DNA of 64,000 nucleotides, from contig NZ_FNAH01000004.1 in assembly GCF_900101865.1 (NCBI RefSeq), forward strand, positions 1 to 64,000. Reading direction: 5' to 3'. Position numbers and translations under genes: made by a program. Numbering within the stretch: the stretch's first letter is position 1; each line of letters begins with the position of its first letter. Shown in pieces: positions 1 through 8,971 of this stretch. Source of the DNA: Paracoccus isoporae (lineage in GTDB: Bacteria; Pseudomonadota; Alphaproteobacteria; Rhodobacterales; Rhodobacteraceae). Below the pieces are notes generated by a model. That model did no database searches and was not told the origin of the DNA. It saw only the letters and a list, made by a program, of their open reading frames with translations.

Positions 1-425
1 GAATCGTAGATCTCCGGCTGGCGCGCCCAGGCCGCGGGCGACTTGGCCACCACGAAGGGCGCCCGCGTCATGCTCTCGGTGCCGCCGGCCAGATAGAGAT
101 CCGCCTCCCCCACCGTCACCGAGCGCGCCGCATCCAGCGCCGCCGCCATCCCCGAGCCGCAGAGCCGGTTCACCGTCAGACCGCCCGCCGCCTCGTGCAC
201 ACCGCCCAGAAGACCCGCAAACCGCGCCACGTTCCGGCTGTCCTCGCCCGACTGGCAGACATTGCCCAGGATCACATCCTCGATCCGCTCCACCGGCAGA
301 TCCGACCGGCCCACCAGCGCAGAGATCACCTGCGCCGCCAGATCATCCGCCCGGATCCCCGACAACGCCCCGGCATGACGCCCGAACGCGCTCCGCAATC
401 CGTCAAAAATATAGCCTTCAAGCAT
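1..425 (-). CDS. pcaF: Beta-ketoadipyl-CoA thiolase (3-oxoadipyl-CoA thiolase), N-terminal part, cut by window start
   Basis: The reverse strand reads MLEGYIFDGLRSAFGRHAG from an ATG at 425 and stays open to the window edge (about 141 residues seen). It has the thiolase N-domain, with the nucleophile in NRLCGSGMAAA (Cys89) and the later motif GGTESMTRAPF. Thiolases of this type cleave 3-oxoadipyl-CoA to succinyl-CoA and acetyl-CoA, the last step of the beta-ketoadipate pathway. The specific call pcaF rests on the protein start and on the neighbours: an IclR regulator and a CoA-transferase pair of PcaIJ type lie next to it. Another acyl-CoA thiolase specificity is possible from the fragment alone. 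The C-terminal His/Cys motifs are outside the window. Confidence 0.8.
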   Translation of the reverse strand, partial: MLEGYIFDGLRSAFGRHAGALSGIRADDLAAQVISALVGRSDLPVERIEDVILGNVCQSGEDSRNVARFAGLLGGVHEAAGGLTVNRLCGSGMAAALDAARSVTVGEADLYLAGGTESMTRAPFVVAKSPAAWARQPEIYD

Positions 426-645
426 CAGTCCTGGTCCTTGTTCCACTGGTGAGACGGCTTCGCCGCATCAGCCCCGTTCCGTTGCCCGTCACGGGCTGCA
501 CCGCTGCGCCGTCCCCCGCTCCTCGCAAGGAGACAGCCCGCCGGGATGCGCGCGGCTTGGCCCGTGTGGCGACAACCGGCATTATCATGGGACAACCCTC
601 TCCGTGCGGATCGATCGAATTGCGCATCCGCGACATCTTCATCCG

Positions 646-678
646 TTCGCTTAGCGTTTTAATTGTCCGCATAGCGAA
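646..678. promoter_or_regulatory. Two IclR-type operator-like sites upstream of pcaF
   Basis: TCCGCATAGCGAA (666-678) is a near-palindrome with arms CGC/GCG around a 3-base centre. A looser copy, TTCGCTTAGCGTT, begins at 646, exactly 20 bp (two helical turns) earlier. The same element recurs at 896-908 and 3268-3280. Position upstream of pcaF and of the divergent regulator fits autoregulation plus pathway control. The sites were found by eye; the binding protein is inferred. Confidence 0.5.
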
Positions 679-895
679 ATTAACATGATCCTGCATCGCA
701 AATCAAGCATCCGCACGGATAGCGCAACAGGGCCACCTCTCCAGTTCAGACGGTGCGGGACATATGGCTCTCAAATCACCAATAAGTGATTGTTTATAAA
801 ACGAATATCTGCCGCATGTCCCGGTCGGAGGAATTGCGGTCGACGCAACGTGATGCGGTGCGCGGCATAGCCTCGGCTCGATTTCGTTCATCTCG

Positions 896-908
896 TCCGC
901 TATGCGAA
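896..908. promoter_or_regulatory. IclR-type operator-like site upstream of the regulator gene
   Basis: TCCGCTATGCGAA lies 93 bases upstream of the IclR start codon. It differs only in the central triplet from the element at 666-678 and is identical over 13 bases to the one at 3268-3280 in front of pcaI. It is probably a site for the product of the adjacent regulator gene. Confidence 0.5.
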
Positions 909-1000
909 ACTTTCAGGCGAAGCTCGCGATTCGCGTCGCCGAACGGCGCTGTCGCGGCGGCGTTGGGCCATCGCGGCCAGTCTTGGAGAGGCGACCGACC

Positions 1001-1816
1001 ATGCCGGACGACGAGATCACCCCCGACAGGTTCACCCCCGACAGGCCGGAGGCGGAGGATGCCGACCGGCAATTCGTCAGCGCCCTGGCGCGCGGCATGG
1101 AGATCCTGACCTGTTTCGGCACCGGCGATCGCAGCCTGTCCAATCAGGAGATCGCGCGCCGCACCGGGCTGGCGCGTCCGACCGTCTCGCGGTTGACCTA
1201 TACGCTGATGAAGACCGGCTTCCTGCTGAAGATCGCGGAGACCGGCGCCTACCGGCTGGGGCCCAAGGTCCTGCAGCTCGGGTTCAGCACGCTGGCCGCG
1301 ACCGATGTCGGCACACGGTTCAGCGAGCTGACCGCCGATCTCTGCCGCGGGCCGAACGCCCATGTCACGGTCGCCCTGGCCGAGCGCAGCGGCACCCGCG
1401 CGGTCTATCTCGCCGTGCGACGCTCGCGCCAGGCGGTGACGCTGTCGATCGATCTGGGCGCGCGGCTGCCGCTGTTCTATTCCGGGATCGGCCGCGCCAT
1501 CCTGGCCGGTATGCCGGAGGCGGAGCGGGTGCGGGTGCTGGACAAGGCCATCGCCGAATTTCCGGGTCAGCGCGACAGGCTGAAGACCAGCCTGCGCAAG
1601 GCCGTGGCGGATTACGCGCGATACGGATACTGCACCAGCTTCGGCGACTGGAAACCGGAGATCAACGCCATCGCCGCCCCGATCCGGTCGCTGGACGGCA
1701 GCGCGATATACGGGGTGAATATCGGCGGCCCGTCCTTCCTGGTCCCGGCGGACGAACTGCATGAGCAATATGGCGACCGGCTCTGCGCGGCGGTCGAGGC
1801 GCTCGGCAAGCCGTAG
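1001..1816 (+). CDS. IclR-family transcriptional regulator, PcaR-like
   Basis: This is a 271-residue IclR regulator. The N-terminal winged helix (about 28-90, with LSNQEIARRTGLARPTVSRL as the recognition region) is followed by the IclR effector domain (about 100-270; RAVYLAVRRS, SGIGRAILAG, YCTSFGDWKPEINAIAAPI, YGVNIGGPSF). ATG 1001 was chosen because GGAGAG lies 10 bases upstream; the upstream in-frame extension looks non-coding. The gene sits between a pcaF fragment and a 3-oxoacid CoA-transferase pair, so control of protocatechuate or beta-ketoadipate catabolism by an inducer such as beta-ketoadipate is likely, as for PcaR/PcaU. The effector is not provable from sequence. Shared palindromes flank all three transcription units. 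Confidence 0.88.
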   Translation: MPDDEITPDRFTPDRPEAEDADRQFVSALARGMEILTCFGTGDRSLSNQEIARRTGLARPTVSRLTYTLMKTGFLLKIAETGAYRLGPKVLQLGFSTLAATDVGTRFSELTADLCRGPNAHVTVALAERSGTRAVYLAVRRSRQAVTLSIDLGARLPLFYSGIGRAILAGMPEAERVRVLDKAIAEFPGQRDRLKTSLRKAVADYARYGYCTSFGDWKPEINAIAAPIRSLDGSAIYGVNIGGPSFLVPADELHEQYGDRLCAAVEALGKP

Positions 1817-1842
1817 CTCCGCGGCGGCCGGTCAGGACGCGG

Positions 1843-2484
1843 TCAGGACGGGGGCAGGATCCGGGCCTCGGTTACCGCCTGGACATCGGCCAGGCTGTTG
1901 CCATCGGTCAACTCGACCAGTCGGAACCCATCCGGCGTCACATCCAGCACAGCCAGATCGGTATAGACGCGGTTGACCACGCCCAGCCCGGTCAGCGGGT
2001 AGCTGCAGCGTTTCAGCAGTTTCGGGCTGCCATCCTTGTTGACATGCTTCATCATCACGAAGATGCAGGGCACGCCGACGACCAGATCCATCGCCCCGCC
2101 GACGGCAGGCGGGAATTTCTCATCCTGCGTGGCCCAGTTGGCGAGATCCCCGTTCTCGGCCACCTGATAGGCGCCGAGCACCGCGATGTCGATGTGACCG
2201 CCGCGCATGATCGCGAAACTGTCCGCATGCTCAAAGAAGGCCGCGCCCGGCGCGACGGTGATGAGACGCTTGCTGGCGTCGATCATCTCGGGGTCTTCCT
2301 CGCCCTCCACCGGGGTCGGGCCGACACCGATGATGCCGTTTTCGGAATGGTAGAGCACCTCCCGATCCGCGGGCACATAGGAGGAGACATGGGTGGGCTT
2401 GCCGATGCCGAGATTGACGTACGCGCCATCGGGAATATCCAGCGCCAGCCGCGCGGCAAGCTGTTCATCGGTCAGCGAGATCAT
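1843..2484 (-). CDS. pcaJ: 3-oxoacid (3-oxoadipate) CoA-transferase subunit B
   Basis: This is the 213-residue beta subunit of a family I CoA-transferase. The catalytic glutamate is in the conserved motif YHSENGIIGVGP, and GGHIDIAVLGAYQV and LTGLGVVNRVYTDLAVLDV are typical of the family. It transfers CoA from succinyl-CoA to a 3-oxo acid. It overlaps the A subunit by four bases (ATGA), so the two are translationally coupled. Whether the substrate is 3-oxoadipate or acetoacetate cannot be read from sequence. The IclR gene and thiolase next door favour 3-oxoadipate, hence pcaJ; scoB/atoA is the alternative. Confidence 0.85.
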   Translation of the reverse strand: MISLTDEQLAARLALDIPDGAYVNLGIGKPTHVSSYVPADREVLYHSENGIIGVGPTPVEGEEDPEMIDASKRLITVAPGAAFFEHADSFAIMRGGHIDIAVLGAYQVAENGDLANWATQDEKFPPAVGGAMDLVVGVPCIFVMMKHVNKDGSPKLLKRCSYPLTGLGVVNRVYTDLAVLDVTPDGFRLVELTDGNSLADVQAVTEARILPPS

Positions 2485-3146
2485 GGGCGCACTCCGTATT
2501 CAACAACATGGTCGATGAAGATGCCGGGGCTGACGACGCGTTCCGGGTCGAGCGGCGTCTCCGACAGCTCGCGCACCTCGGCGATGCTGTGCCGCGCCGC
2601 CGTCGCCATGACCGGATTGAAGTTCCGCGCCGTGCCGTGATAGCTCAGATTGCCCCAGCGATCGCCGCGCTCGGCCCGGATCAGCGCGAAATCGGCCGAA
2701 AGCGGCAATTCGAACACGTAGCCCTTGCCGTCGATCACGCGGGTCTCCTTGCCCTCGGCCAGCCGCGTGCCGAAGCCGGTGGGCGTCAGGAACCCGCCCA
2801 GCCCTGCACCGGCGGCGCGGATGCGTTCGGCCAGCGTGCCCTGCGGGATGATCTCCAGCGCGATCTCGCCCGCGGCATAAGCCTTCTCGAACCAGACCGA
2901 GCCGCGCGAGCGCGGATAGGAGCAGATGAATTTCGACACCAGCCCCTCGCGCAGCAACAGCCCGAGCCCGAAATCCCCGGCACCTGCATTGTTCGAGATG
3001 ATGGTGAGGTTCCTCGCCCGTTTTGCGATCAGCGCGTCGATCAGCCCGAAGGGGACGCCGGAATTGCCGAACCCGCCGATCATCACCGACGCGCCGTCCT
3101 GGATCGGCGCGACGGCCTCCTCCAATGTGGCGATGCGCTTGTCCAT
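2481..3146 (-). CDS. pcaI: 3-oxoacid (3-oxoadipate) CoA-transferase subunit A
   Basis: The 221-residue alpha subunit carries the CoA-binding signature near the N-terminus (GASVMIGGFGNSGVPFGLIDAL), then NNAGAGDFGLGLLL, SYPRSRGSVWFEKAY and the C-terminal VVSPGIFIDHVVEY block. It forms a heterotetramer with the downstream B subunit, with which it overlaps by four bases. It is the first gene of a two-gene operon transcribed divergently from nothing nearby; a 13-base IclR-like palindrome lies 122 bases upstream of its start. The assignment to 3-oxoadipate rather than acetoacetate rests on context only. Confidence 0.85.
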   Translation of the reverse strand: MDKRIATLEEAVAPIQDGASVMIGGFGNSGVPFGLIDALIAKRARNLTIISNNAGAGDFGLGLLLREGLVSKFICSYPRSRGSVWFEKAYAAGEIALEIIPQGTLAERIRAAGAGLGGFLTPTGFGTRLAEGKETRVIDGKGYVFELPLSADFALIRAERGDRWGNLSYHGTARNFNPVMATAARHSIAEVRELSETPLDPERVVSPGIFIDHVVEYGVRP

Positions 3147-3267
3147 CCTTGCTCCCCCGTCTCGTCACCCATCGGATGCACTGCAACAACCGCGTTCCGC
3201 GCGACTGACTGGCCGGTCGGGCGCGACGCCATACAGTTCACCTTTGAAACCAATTGCGGACGTCACG

Positions 3268-3280
3268 TCCGCTATGCGAA
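3268..3280. promoter_or_regulatory. IclR-type operator-like site upstream of pcaIJ
   Basis: TCCGCTATGCGAA is identical to the element at 896-908, upstream of pcaI. It lies in the 268-base gap before the cyclophilin genes, which otherwise holds only a terminator. Confidence 0.5.
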
Positions 3281-3352
3281 CCGATAGGTGGATCGGATCG
3301 GCAAGTCAAGAGAAACTGTCGTTGCGGCAATCCATGCGCCCTGCGCAGACAT

Positions 3353-3385
3353 GAAAACGGCCCCGGAGGCTACGCTCCGGGGCCG
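3353..3385 (-). terminator. Rho-independent terminator of the cyclophilin operon
   Basis: An 11-bp GC-rich stem (arms CGGCCCCGGAG and CTCCGGGGCCG, loop GCTACG) is followed on the reverse strand by a short T run (AAAA at 3353-3356 on the plus strand). It lies about 30 bases after the stop of the periplasmic cyclophilin gene. Confidence 0.75.
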
Positions 3386-3414
3386 TCGATGCGGATTGCG
3401 TTCAGGCCGCGCGG

Positions 3415-4011
3415 TTACTCGGTGACGGTGACAGACGCCATGTAATCGGGATCTTCCACCGCGCCGTTGGCCGCGGCATCGCCCTTCTTGACCGCGTTCA
3501 GCACGTCCCAGCCGTCCACCAGCTGGCCGACCACGGTGTATTGGCCGTCGAGGAATGTCGCGGGCGCGAGGTCGATGAAGAACTGGCTGTTCGCGCTGTC
3601 CGGGTTCTGGCTGCGGGCCATGCCCACCGTGCCGGGCTGGAAGGAAACATCGCTGAACTCCGCCGCCAGATCTGGCAACTCCGAGCCGCCCATTCCTGCC
3701 ATGGCGGTGTCGCCGCCCTGCCGGCCGAACTCCACATCGCCGGTCTGGGCCATGAACCCGTCGATCACGCGGTGAAACACCACCCCGTCATAGGCGCCGT
3801 CCTGCGCCAGCTCGATCAGCCGCGCGACATGGTTCGGGGCCTTGTCCTCATAGAGATCCAGCGTGATCGTGCCCTTGCTCTCGCCCGAGGCATCGGCGAC
3901 CTCGATCACCAGGTTGGGGCCGGGCCCGTCTGACACGCCGGGAAGCCCCTGCGCGGCTGCGGCACCACAGCAAAGCGCCAGGGCGGCGGCGATGATCGGT
4001 TGCTTACGCAT
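3415..4011 (-). CDS. Peptidyl-prolyl cis-trans isomerase, cyclophilin type, exported
   Basis: This 198-residue cyclophilin has a cleavable signal peptide (RKQPIIAAALALCCGAAAAQ). The cyclophilin core shows VVFHRVIDGFMAQTGD, SEFSDV-like region, GTVGMARSQNPDSANSQFFIDLA and YTVVGQLVDGWDVLNAV, with the catalytic Arg in FHRV and the QFFI substrate groove. It should assist proline isomerisation during protein folding in the periplasm. Its start overlaps the stop of the cytosolic paralogue by eight bases, so the pair is one operon closed by the hairpin at 3353-3385. Confidence 0.9.
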   Translation of the reverse strand: MRKQPIIAAALALCCGAAAAQGLPGVSDGPGPNLVIEVADASGESKGTITLDLYEDKAPNHVARLIELAQDGAYDGVVFHRVIDGFMAQTGDVEFGRQGGDTAMAGMGGSELPDLAAEFSDVSFQPGTVGMARSQNPDSANSQFFIDLAPATFLDGQYTVVGQLVDGWDVLNAVKKGDAAANGAVEDPDYMASVTVTE

Positions 4012-4510
4012 CGGCGGCCACCTTGACCGAGATCATCCGGTCCGGGTTCGCCGGCGGCTCGCCACGGGCGATCTTGTCCACGGCCTCCATCCCGTCGATG
4101 ACACGGCCATAGACGGTATACTGACCGTTCAGGAAATGATTGTCCTTGAAGTTGATGAAGAACTGGCTGTTGGCGCTGTTGGGATCCTGGCTGCGGGCCG
4201 CCCCCAGCGTCCCGCGATCATGCGGCAGCTTCGAGAATTCGGCCGGCAGATCGTCCAGATCCGAGCCGCCCGTGCCGCAGCGGCGCGCATTGTAATCCTG
4301 CTCCATATTGCCGTGCTCCACGTCGCCGGTCTGGGCCATGAACCCGTCAATGACGCGATGGAAGGCCACGTTGTCGTATTTTCCGGCGCGGGCGAGTTCC
4401 TTCATCCGCTCGGCGTGTTTCGGCGCCACATCGGCCAGAAGCTCGATGGTGACCGGGCCGTCCTTCAGCTCGATGATGATGGTGTTTTCGGGATCCTTGA
4501 TCTCGGCCAT
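4004..4510 (-). CDS. Peptidyl-prolyl cis-trans isomerase, cyclophilin type, cytosolic
   Basis: This 168-residue PpiB-like cyclophilin lacks a signal peptide. Core motifs are VAFHRVIDGFMAQTGDV, FSKLPHDRGTLGAARSQDPNSANSQFFI and YTVYGRVIDGMEAVDKI. The insert HGNMEQDYNARRCGTGGSD gives the slightly longer loop typical of alphaproteobacterial members. ATG 4510 was chosen because AAAGGAGGC precedes it at good spacing; the longer in-frame extension to 4789 covers the divergent pgk promoter and is not credible. It is first gene of the pair with the exported paralogue. Confidence 0.92.
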   Translation of the reverse strand: MAEIKDPENTIIIELKDGPVTIELLADVAPKHAERMKELARAGKYDNVAFHRVIDGFMAQTGDVEHGNMEQDYNARRCGTGGSDLDDLPAEFSKLPHDRGTLGAARSQDPNSANSQFFINFKDNHFLNGQYTVYGRVIDGMEAVDKIARGEPPANPDRMISVKVAADA

Positions 4511-4661
4511 GCGGGCCTCCTTTGGCATTCGGGTCGGGCTACAGCTATCCTGTCCGCCCCTGCCCTGCAACGCACGAAGCCGCGCGCGGACCCGTCCGGC
4601 CGCATTGACGATCCCGTGAGGATGGCCCAAAACCCCCTCAGTCATTTCACCGGAGGCCAGC

Positions 4662-5861
4662 ATGAAGTTCAATCGAATCGAAGATATGGACCTCGACGGA
4701 AAAACCGTTCTGACCCGCGTCGATCTTAATGTGCCGACTGACAATGGCCGGGTGACCGACACCACGCGGATCGAAAAGATCATTCCCACCGTCCGGGCGA
4801 TTCAGGATGCAGGCGGCAAGGTCTTGCTGCTGGCCCATTTCGACCGCCCCAAGGGCAAGCGCGTCGAGGAGATGTCGCTCAAGCAGATCGTCCCGGCGCT
4901 GGAACAGGCGCTCGGCCAGAGCGTCACCTTCGCCGAGGAAGCCGTGGGCGGACCGGCCAAGCGCGCGGTCGCCGGGATGCAGCCCGGAGATGTCTTGCTG
5001 CTGGAAAACACCCGTTTCTATCCGGGCGAGGAGGAGAACGATTCCACCTTCGCCGCGTCGCTTGCGGCGCTCGGCGCGGTCTATGTGAACGACGCGTTTT
5101 CCGCCGCGCATCGCGCGCATGCCTCGACCGAGGGGCTGGCGCGTCTGCTGCCCGCGGTGGCCGGCAAGCTGATGGAGGCGGAACTGGACGCGCTCGACGC
5201 GGCGCTTGGCGATCCGGTGCGGCCGGTCGTGGCGGTGGTCGGCGGGGCCAAGGTCTCGACCAAGCTGGAGTTGCTCTCCAACCTGGTCGAGAAGGTCGAT
5301 CACCTGGTGATCGGCGGCGGCATGGCCAACACGTTCCTCGTCGCGAAGGGGATCGAGGTCGGCAAGTCTCTGGCCGAACGCGACATGGCCGGGACGGCGA
5401 AAGAGATCCTGGAGAAGGCCGACGCGACCGGATGCAGCATTCACCTGCCCCTCGATGTCGTCGTCGCGCGCGAGTTCAAGGAAGGCGCTGCATCCGAGAC
5501 GGTGGCGGCGGATGCCTGCCCGGACGACGCGATGATCCTCGATGCCGGGCCGAAGACGGTGGCGGCGATCAACGATGTATTCGCCGCCTGCAAGACGCTG
5601 ATCTGGAACGGCCCGCTCGGCGCGTTCGAGATCCCGCCCTTCGACGCAGCAACAAATGCCTGCGCCCAGGAAGCCGCGCGGCTGACCCGTGACGGGGTGC
5701 TGACCTCGGTCGCCGGCGGCGGCGATACGGTGGCGGCGCTGAACAAGGCCGGTGTGGCGGGCGATTTCACCTTCATCTCCACCGCCGGCGGGGCTTTCCT
5801 GGAATGGATGGAGGGCAAGGATCTGCCCGGTGTTGAGGCGCTGGCCGACGCGCGGCGCTAG
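4662..5861 (+). CDS. pgk: Phosphoglycerate kinase
   Basis: This 399-residue protein is full length for the family. It opens with the PGK signature region ([24 protein letters not shown]), then [41 protein letters not shown] and the nucleotide loop [13 protein letters not shown]. It converts 1,3-bisphosphoglycerate plus ADP to 3-phosphoglycerate plus ATP in glycolysis, reversibly. A GGAGG ribosome site lies 10 bases before ATG. It is transcribed divergently from the cyclophilins and followed by proA after 41 bases. No gap or fba gene is beside it. Confidence 0.97.
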   Translation: MKFNRIEDMDLDGKTVLTRVDLNVPTDNGRVTDTTRIEKIIPTVRAIQDAGGKVLLLAHFDRPKGKRVEEMSLKQIVPALEQALGQSVTFAEEAVGGPAKRAVAGMQPGDVLLLENTRFYPGEEENDSTFAASLAALGAVYVNDAFSAAHRAHASTEGLARLLPAVAGKLMEAELDALDAALGDPVRPVVAVVGGAKVSTKLELLSNLVEKVDHLVIGGGMANTFLVAKGIEVGKSLAERDMAGTAKEILEKADATGCSIHLPLDVVVAREFKEGAASETVAADACPDDAMILDAGPKTVAAINDVFAACKTLIWNGPLGAFEIPPFDAATNACAQEAARLTRDGVLTSVAGGGDTVAALNKAGVAGDFTFISTAGGAFLEWMEGKDLPGVEALADARR

Positions 5862-5902
5862 ACCCATATCCGGGGCGCGCATCGCCCTGAAAGGAGACGC
5901 AG

Positions 5903-7171
5903 ATGGATGGCGCGAGTGAGAATACCGAGACGTTGATCCGCCAGATGGGCGAGGCCGCCCGCGCGGCGGCCGCAGAACTGGCCTTCGCCAATGCGGAACG
6001 CAAACACGCCGCGCTGATCGCCGCCGCCGACGCGGTGCGCGAAGGCGAAGCGGCGATCCTGGAGGCCAATGCGCGGGATCTGGACTACGCCGCCGAGAAG
6101 GGCCTGTCCGACGCGATGGTGGACCGGCTGAGGCTGGACCCGGACCGTCTGCGCGGGATCATCGACAGCCTGCGCGCGATTGCCGAACAACCCGACCCGG
6201 TCGGCCGGGTGCTGGCGGAATGGGACCGCCCGACCGGGCTGCATATCCAGCAAGTTGCCACCCCGCTGGGTGTTCTGGGCGTGATCTATGAAAGCCGGCC
6301 CAACGTGACCGCGGATGCGGGTGCATTGGCGCTGAAATCGGGCAATGCGGTGATTCTGCGCGGCGGCAGCGATTCGATCCATTCCTCCGCCGCGCTGCAT
6401 GGCTGCATGGTCGAAGGGCTGCGCGCCGCGCGTCTGCCGGAGGCCGCGATCCAGATCGTGCCGACCCGCGACCGCGACGCCGTCGCCGCGATGCTGCGCG
6501 CGCAGGGGTTGATCGACGTCATTATCCCGCGCGGCGGCAAGGGGCTGGTCGGGCTCGTGCAGCGCGAGGCGCGGGTGCCGGTCTTCGCGCATCTCGAAGG
6601 CATCTGCCATGTCTATGCCGATGCCGAGGCCGATCTGGAAAAAGCCCGCCGCGTGGTGCTCAATGCCAAGACCCGGCGCACCGGCGTCTGCGGATCGGCG
6701 GAATGCCTGCTGATCGACCGCGGCTTCCGCGACCGGCATGGCGATGTCCTGATCCGCGATTTGCTGGATGCGGGCGTCGAGGTGCGGGCCGCGGGCGAGT
6801 TGGCCGCAATCAAGGGCACAATACCGGCCACGGCGGAAGATTTCGGCCGCGAATTTCTGGACAGCATCATCGCCGTGCGGCTGGTGGACGGGGTGGACGA
6901 GGCGATTGGCCATATCCGCCAGCACGGCTCCGGTCACACGGAATCGATCCTGACCGAGAATGACGCCACCGCGCGGCGCTTCTTCGACCGACTGGACAGC
7001 GCGATCCTGATGCGCAACGCCTCGACGCAGTTTGCCGATGGCGGAGAGTTCGGCATGGGCGCAGAAATCGGCATTGCCACCGGCAAGATGCATGCCCGCG
7101 GCCCGGTCGGGGCCGAGCAACTGACCAGCTTCAAATACCTGGTCACCGGCGACGGCACGACGCGCGACTGA
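5903..7171 (+). CDS. proA: Glutamate-5-semialdehyde dehydrogenase (gamma-glutamyl phosphate reductase)
   Basis: The 422-residue aldehyde-dehydrogenase-fold enzyme reduces gamma-glutamyl phosphate with NADPH in proline synthesis. Motifs are [29 protein letters not shown], the glycine-rich GGSDSIHSS, the active cysteine in [12 protein letters not shown] (Cys263) and [15 protein letters not shown] lies just upstream of ATG 5903. Its partner proB is not in the window; in many relatives proB directly precedes proA, but here pgk does. Confidence 0.96.
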   Translation: MDGASENTETLIRQMGEAARAAAAELAFANAERKHAALIAAADAVREGEAAILEANARDLDYAAEKGLSDAMVDRLRLDPDRLRGIIDSLRAIAEQPDPVGRVLAEWDRPTGLHIQQVATPLGVLGVIYESRPNVTADAGALALKSGNAVILRGGSDSIHSSAALHGCMVEGLRAARLPEAAIQIVPTRDRDAVAAMLRAQGLIDVIIPRGGKGLVGLVQREARVPVFAHLEGICHVYADAEADLEKARRVVLNAKTRRTGVCGSAECLLIDRGFRDRHGDVLIRDLLDAGVEVRAAGELAAIKGTIPATAEDFGREFLDSIIAVRLVDGVDEAIGHIRQHGSGHTESILTENDATARRFFDRLDSAILMRNASTQFADGGEFGMGAEIGIATGKMHARGPVGAEQLTSFKYLVTGDGTTRD

Positions 7172-7191
7172 CCCGGACGGCGCGGTGCTGC

Positions 7192-7851
7192 TCAGAAGGC
7201 GATCCGCGCCGCGTTCTCACGGATGTCGCAGTCGAGCGCATGGCCCATCTCCTGCGCGGAGAGGGCAAGCAGCGGGAAATGCACCTCGGACGCCGGCGGA
7301 AGCGGCAGATCGCCCCGGTCGGGCGCCAGCCACCCCCACAGCGCCGGGTCGCGCCGCAGCCGGTCGGCGCTTGCGTGCAGCGCCCATCCCCGGCCGTTCT
7401 GGCGGATCTGAACCCGCCCGCCCCAGGGCAGCGCCGATTGCAGGCACATCAGCGACAGCGCCCCCAGCTTGACGATGCCGCGCGGATGCTCCGCATCAAT
7501 GTCGATCTCGATCTGCAGACGCCCCGCCTCGTCGAAGCCGCGGATCAGCGATTCAGTCTCGGCGCGGGTCAGCCTTGCGGTGCTGCCCGCTGCGCTGAAG
7601 GCGATGCGGAACCGCTCGACCCGGTCGCGCGCCGCCTGGGTCGCGCCCTCGACAAGCGCCACCTCCTCGCCCCCGGCCATCACCGCCCCGGCCGGCCCGG
7701 CCATGCGCAGCAATTCGAGCCCGTTCCCGATCGCCCCCAGGGGCGAAATCAGATCGTGGCAGATGCGTGATCCGACAAGCGCGACAATCCGCGCCGTCAA
7801 CGCGTCCGCGTGCTGAGTGATTGCGAGCCTGCCGTCATCGGCGTATTCCAT
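7192..7851 (-). CDS. chpT: Histidine phosphotransferase, ChpT family
   Basis: This 219-residue protein contains ICHDLISPLGAIGNGLELL near the N-terminus, the DHp-like helix with phospho-acceptor His32. A degenerate HATPase-like C-terminal half (about 100-219) lacks clear ATP-binding N/G boxes. That is the architecture of ChpT, which passes phosphate from CckA to CtrA and CpdR in Caulobacter and in Rhodobacteraceae (motility, gene transfer agent, quorum-related control). It is transcribed divergently from a DUF3553 gene with only 17 bases between start codons, an arrangement seen in relatives. The kinase CckA is not in the window. Confidence 0.85.
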   Translation of the reverse strand: MEYADDGRLAITQHADALTARIVALVGSRICHDLISPLGAIGNGLELLRMAGPAGAVMAGGEEVALVEGATQAARDRVERFRIAFSAAGSTARLTRAETESLIRGFDEAGRLQIEIDIDAEHPRGIVKLGALSLMCLQSALPWGGRVQIRQNGRGWALHASADRLRRDPALWGWLAPDRGDLPLPPASEVHFPLLALSAQEMGHALDCDIRENAARIAF

Positions 7852-7868
7852 GGGAAAGGATCCTTGTG

Positions 7869-8048
7869 ATGAATGAACTTCTCGAACCGGGCATGATCGT
7901 GCGCCACCCTGCTGCGCCGGACTGGGGTCCGGGACAGGTGCAGTCGCGCATCGGCGACCGGATCACGGTGAACTTCGCTGAAGCCGGAAAACAGATGATC
8001 GACGGATCGCGGGTGCAACTGGAACTGATTGATTTCGATGAAGAATGA
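7869..8048 (+). CDS. DUF3553 small protein
   Basis: This is a 59-residue protein beginning MNELLEPGMIVRHPAAPDWGPG and ending in an acidic tail. The pattern of a short beta-rich protein with VRHP..PDWG.GQVQS and ITVNFEAG-like strands matches the DUF3553 family, possibly a small SH3-like or Tudor-like fold. ATG 7869 was chosen since GGAAAGGA precedes it at 8-15 bases and the longer frame would overlap the divergent chpT start. Function is unknown. Its 3' side is followed by 137 bases with no gene before olsB. Confidence 0.75.
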   Translation: MNELLEPGMIVRHPAAPDWGPGQVQSRIGDRITVNFAEAGKQMIDGSRVQLELIDFDEE

Positions 8049-8185
8049 CCTCGTCACGGGACAAAGATGTGCGCGACCTGAAGGCGAGTCAATACTCCCG
8101 CACTCAACTTTGAGAATTTTGATCGCAGTTGCATCGGCCGGGGCATTTCCGTAGAGACCCCCCAACGCGACAGTCAGGTAACCCC

Positions 8186-8971
8186 ATGAATCCCGACAGC
8201 AATTTCTTCGACATCCGCATCGCCAAGAGCGAGGCCGACCTGAAGGCCGCGCAGCGCCTGCGCTACCGCGTGTTTGTCGAGGAACTGGGCGGCGACGGCC
8301 CGATGGTCGATCACGCCGCGCGGCTGGAACGCGACGAGTTCGACGAGATCGTCGATCACCTCGTCCTGATCGATCTGCGCCGCGACCCGGCGGCGCTCGA
8401 TCACGTCGTCGGGGTCTACCGGCTCCTGCCCGGCACGCGCGCAGCGGAGTTCGGCCGGTTCTATTGCGACGGCGAATACGATCTGACGCTGCTGAAATCC
8501 TGCGGCCGCCCGCTGCTGGAGCTGGGCCGGTCCTGCGTGCTGCCGGAATATCGCGGCGGGGCGGGAATGTATCTGCTGTGGAACGCGCTGTCAGAATACG
8601 TGCTGGAACTGGGGATCGAGGTGCTGTTCGGCGTGGCCTCTTTCCACGGCACCGATGCCGCCGCCCTGGCCCAGCCGCTGAGCTGGCTGCATGAGAACCA
8701 CCTGGCCCCCGACTCCATCCGCCCCGTCGCCCGACCGGAGGGCTTCCAGCGCATGGACCTGGTCGCACCGGAAGATCTCGACCGCCGCGCCGCGATGGTG
8801 GCGATGCCGGCACTCATCAAGGCCTATCTGCGGCTTGGCGGCCGGGTCGGTCACGGCGCCTTCCTGGACCGCGATTTCAACACCACCGATGTGCTGCTGC
8901 TGATGGATACGACGGCCATGTCAGCGAAGCACCGCGATTTCTACACGACCCGATGGCAGACGAAAAAATAA
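8186..8971 (+). CDS. olsB: L-ornithine N(alpha)-acyltransferase (ornithine lipid synthesis)
   Basis: The 261-residue GNAT-fold acyltransferase matches OlsB: LRYRVFVEELGGDGPMVDH, RLERDEFDEIVDHLVLID, VVGVYRLLPG, FYCDGEYDLT, LELGRSCVLPEYRGG and LFGVASFHGTD. It transfers a 3-hydroxyacyl chain from ACP to ornithine to give lyso-ornithine lipid in the inner membrane. ATG 8186 is chosen over the upstream in-frame start because the family begins here. It overlaps olsA by 19 bases, forming a two-gene operon. Confidence 0.92.
   Translation: MNPDSNFFDIRIAKSEADLKAAQRLRYRVFVEELGGDGPMVDHAARLERDEFDEIVDHLVLIDLRRDPAALDHVVGVYRLLPGTRAAEFGRFYCDGEYDLTLLKSCGRPLLELGRSCVLPEYRGGAGMYLLWNALSEYVLELGIEVLFGVASFHGTDAAALAQPLSWLHENHLAPDSIRPVARPEGFQRMDLVAPEDLDRRAAMVAMPALIKAYLRLGGRVGHGAFLDRDFNTTDVLLLMDTTAMSAKHRDFYTTRWQTKK

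Larger units (their letters stand above)
426..1000. other. 575-base divergent intergenic region between pcaF and the IclR gene
   Basis: No convincing gene is seen. Open frames here are short, have no Shine-Dalgarno sequence and no recognisable protein. The segment carries the IclR-like palindromes at 646-678 and 896-908 and is less GC-rich than its flanks around 640-700 and 780-800, as expected of a divergent promoter region. Confidence 0.6.
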
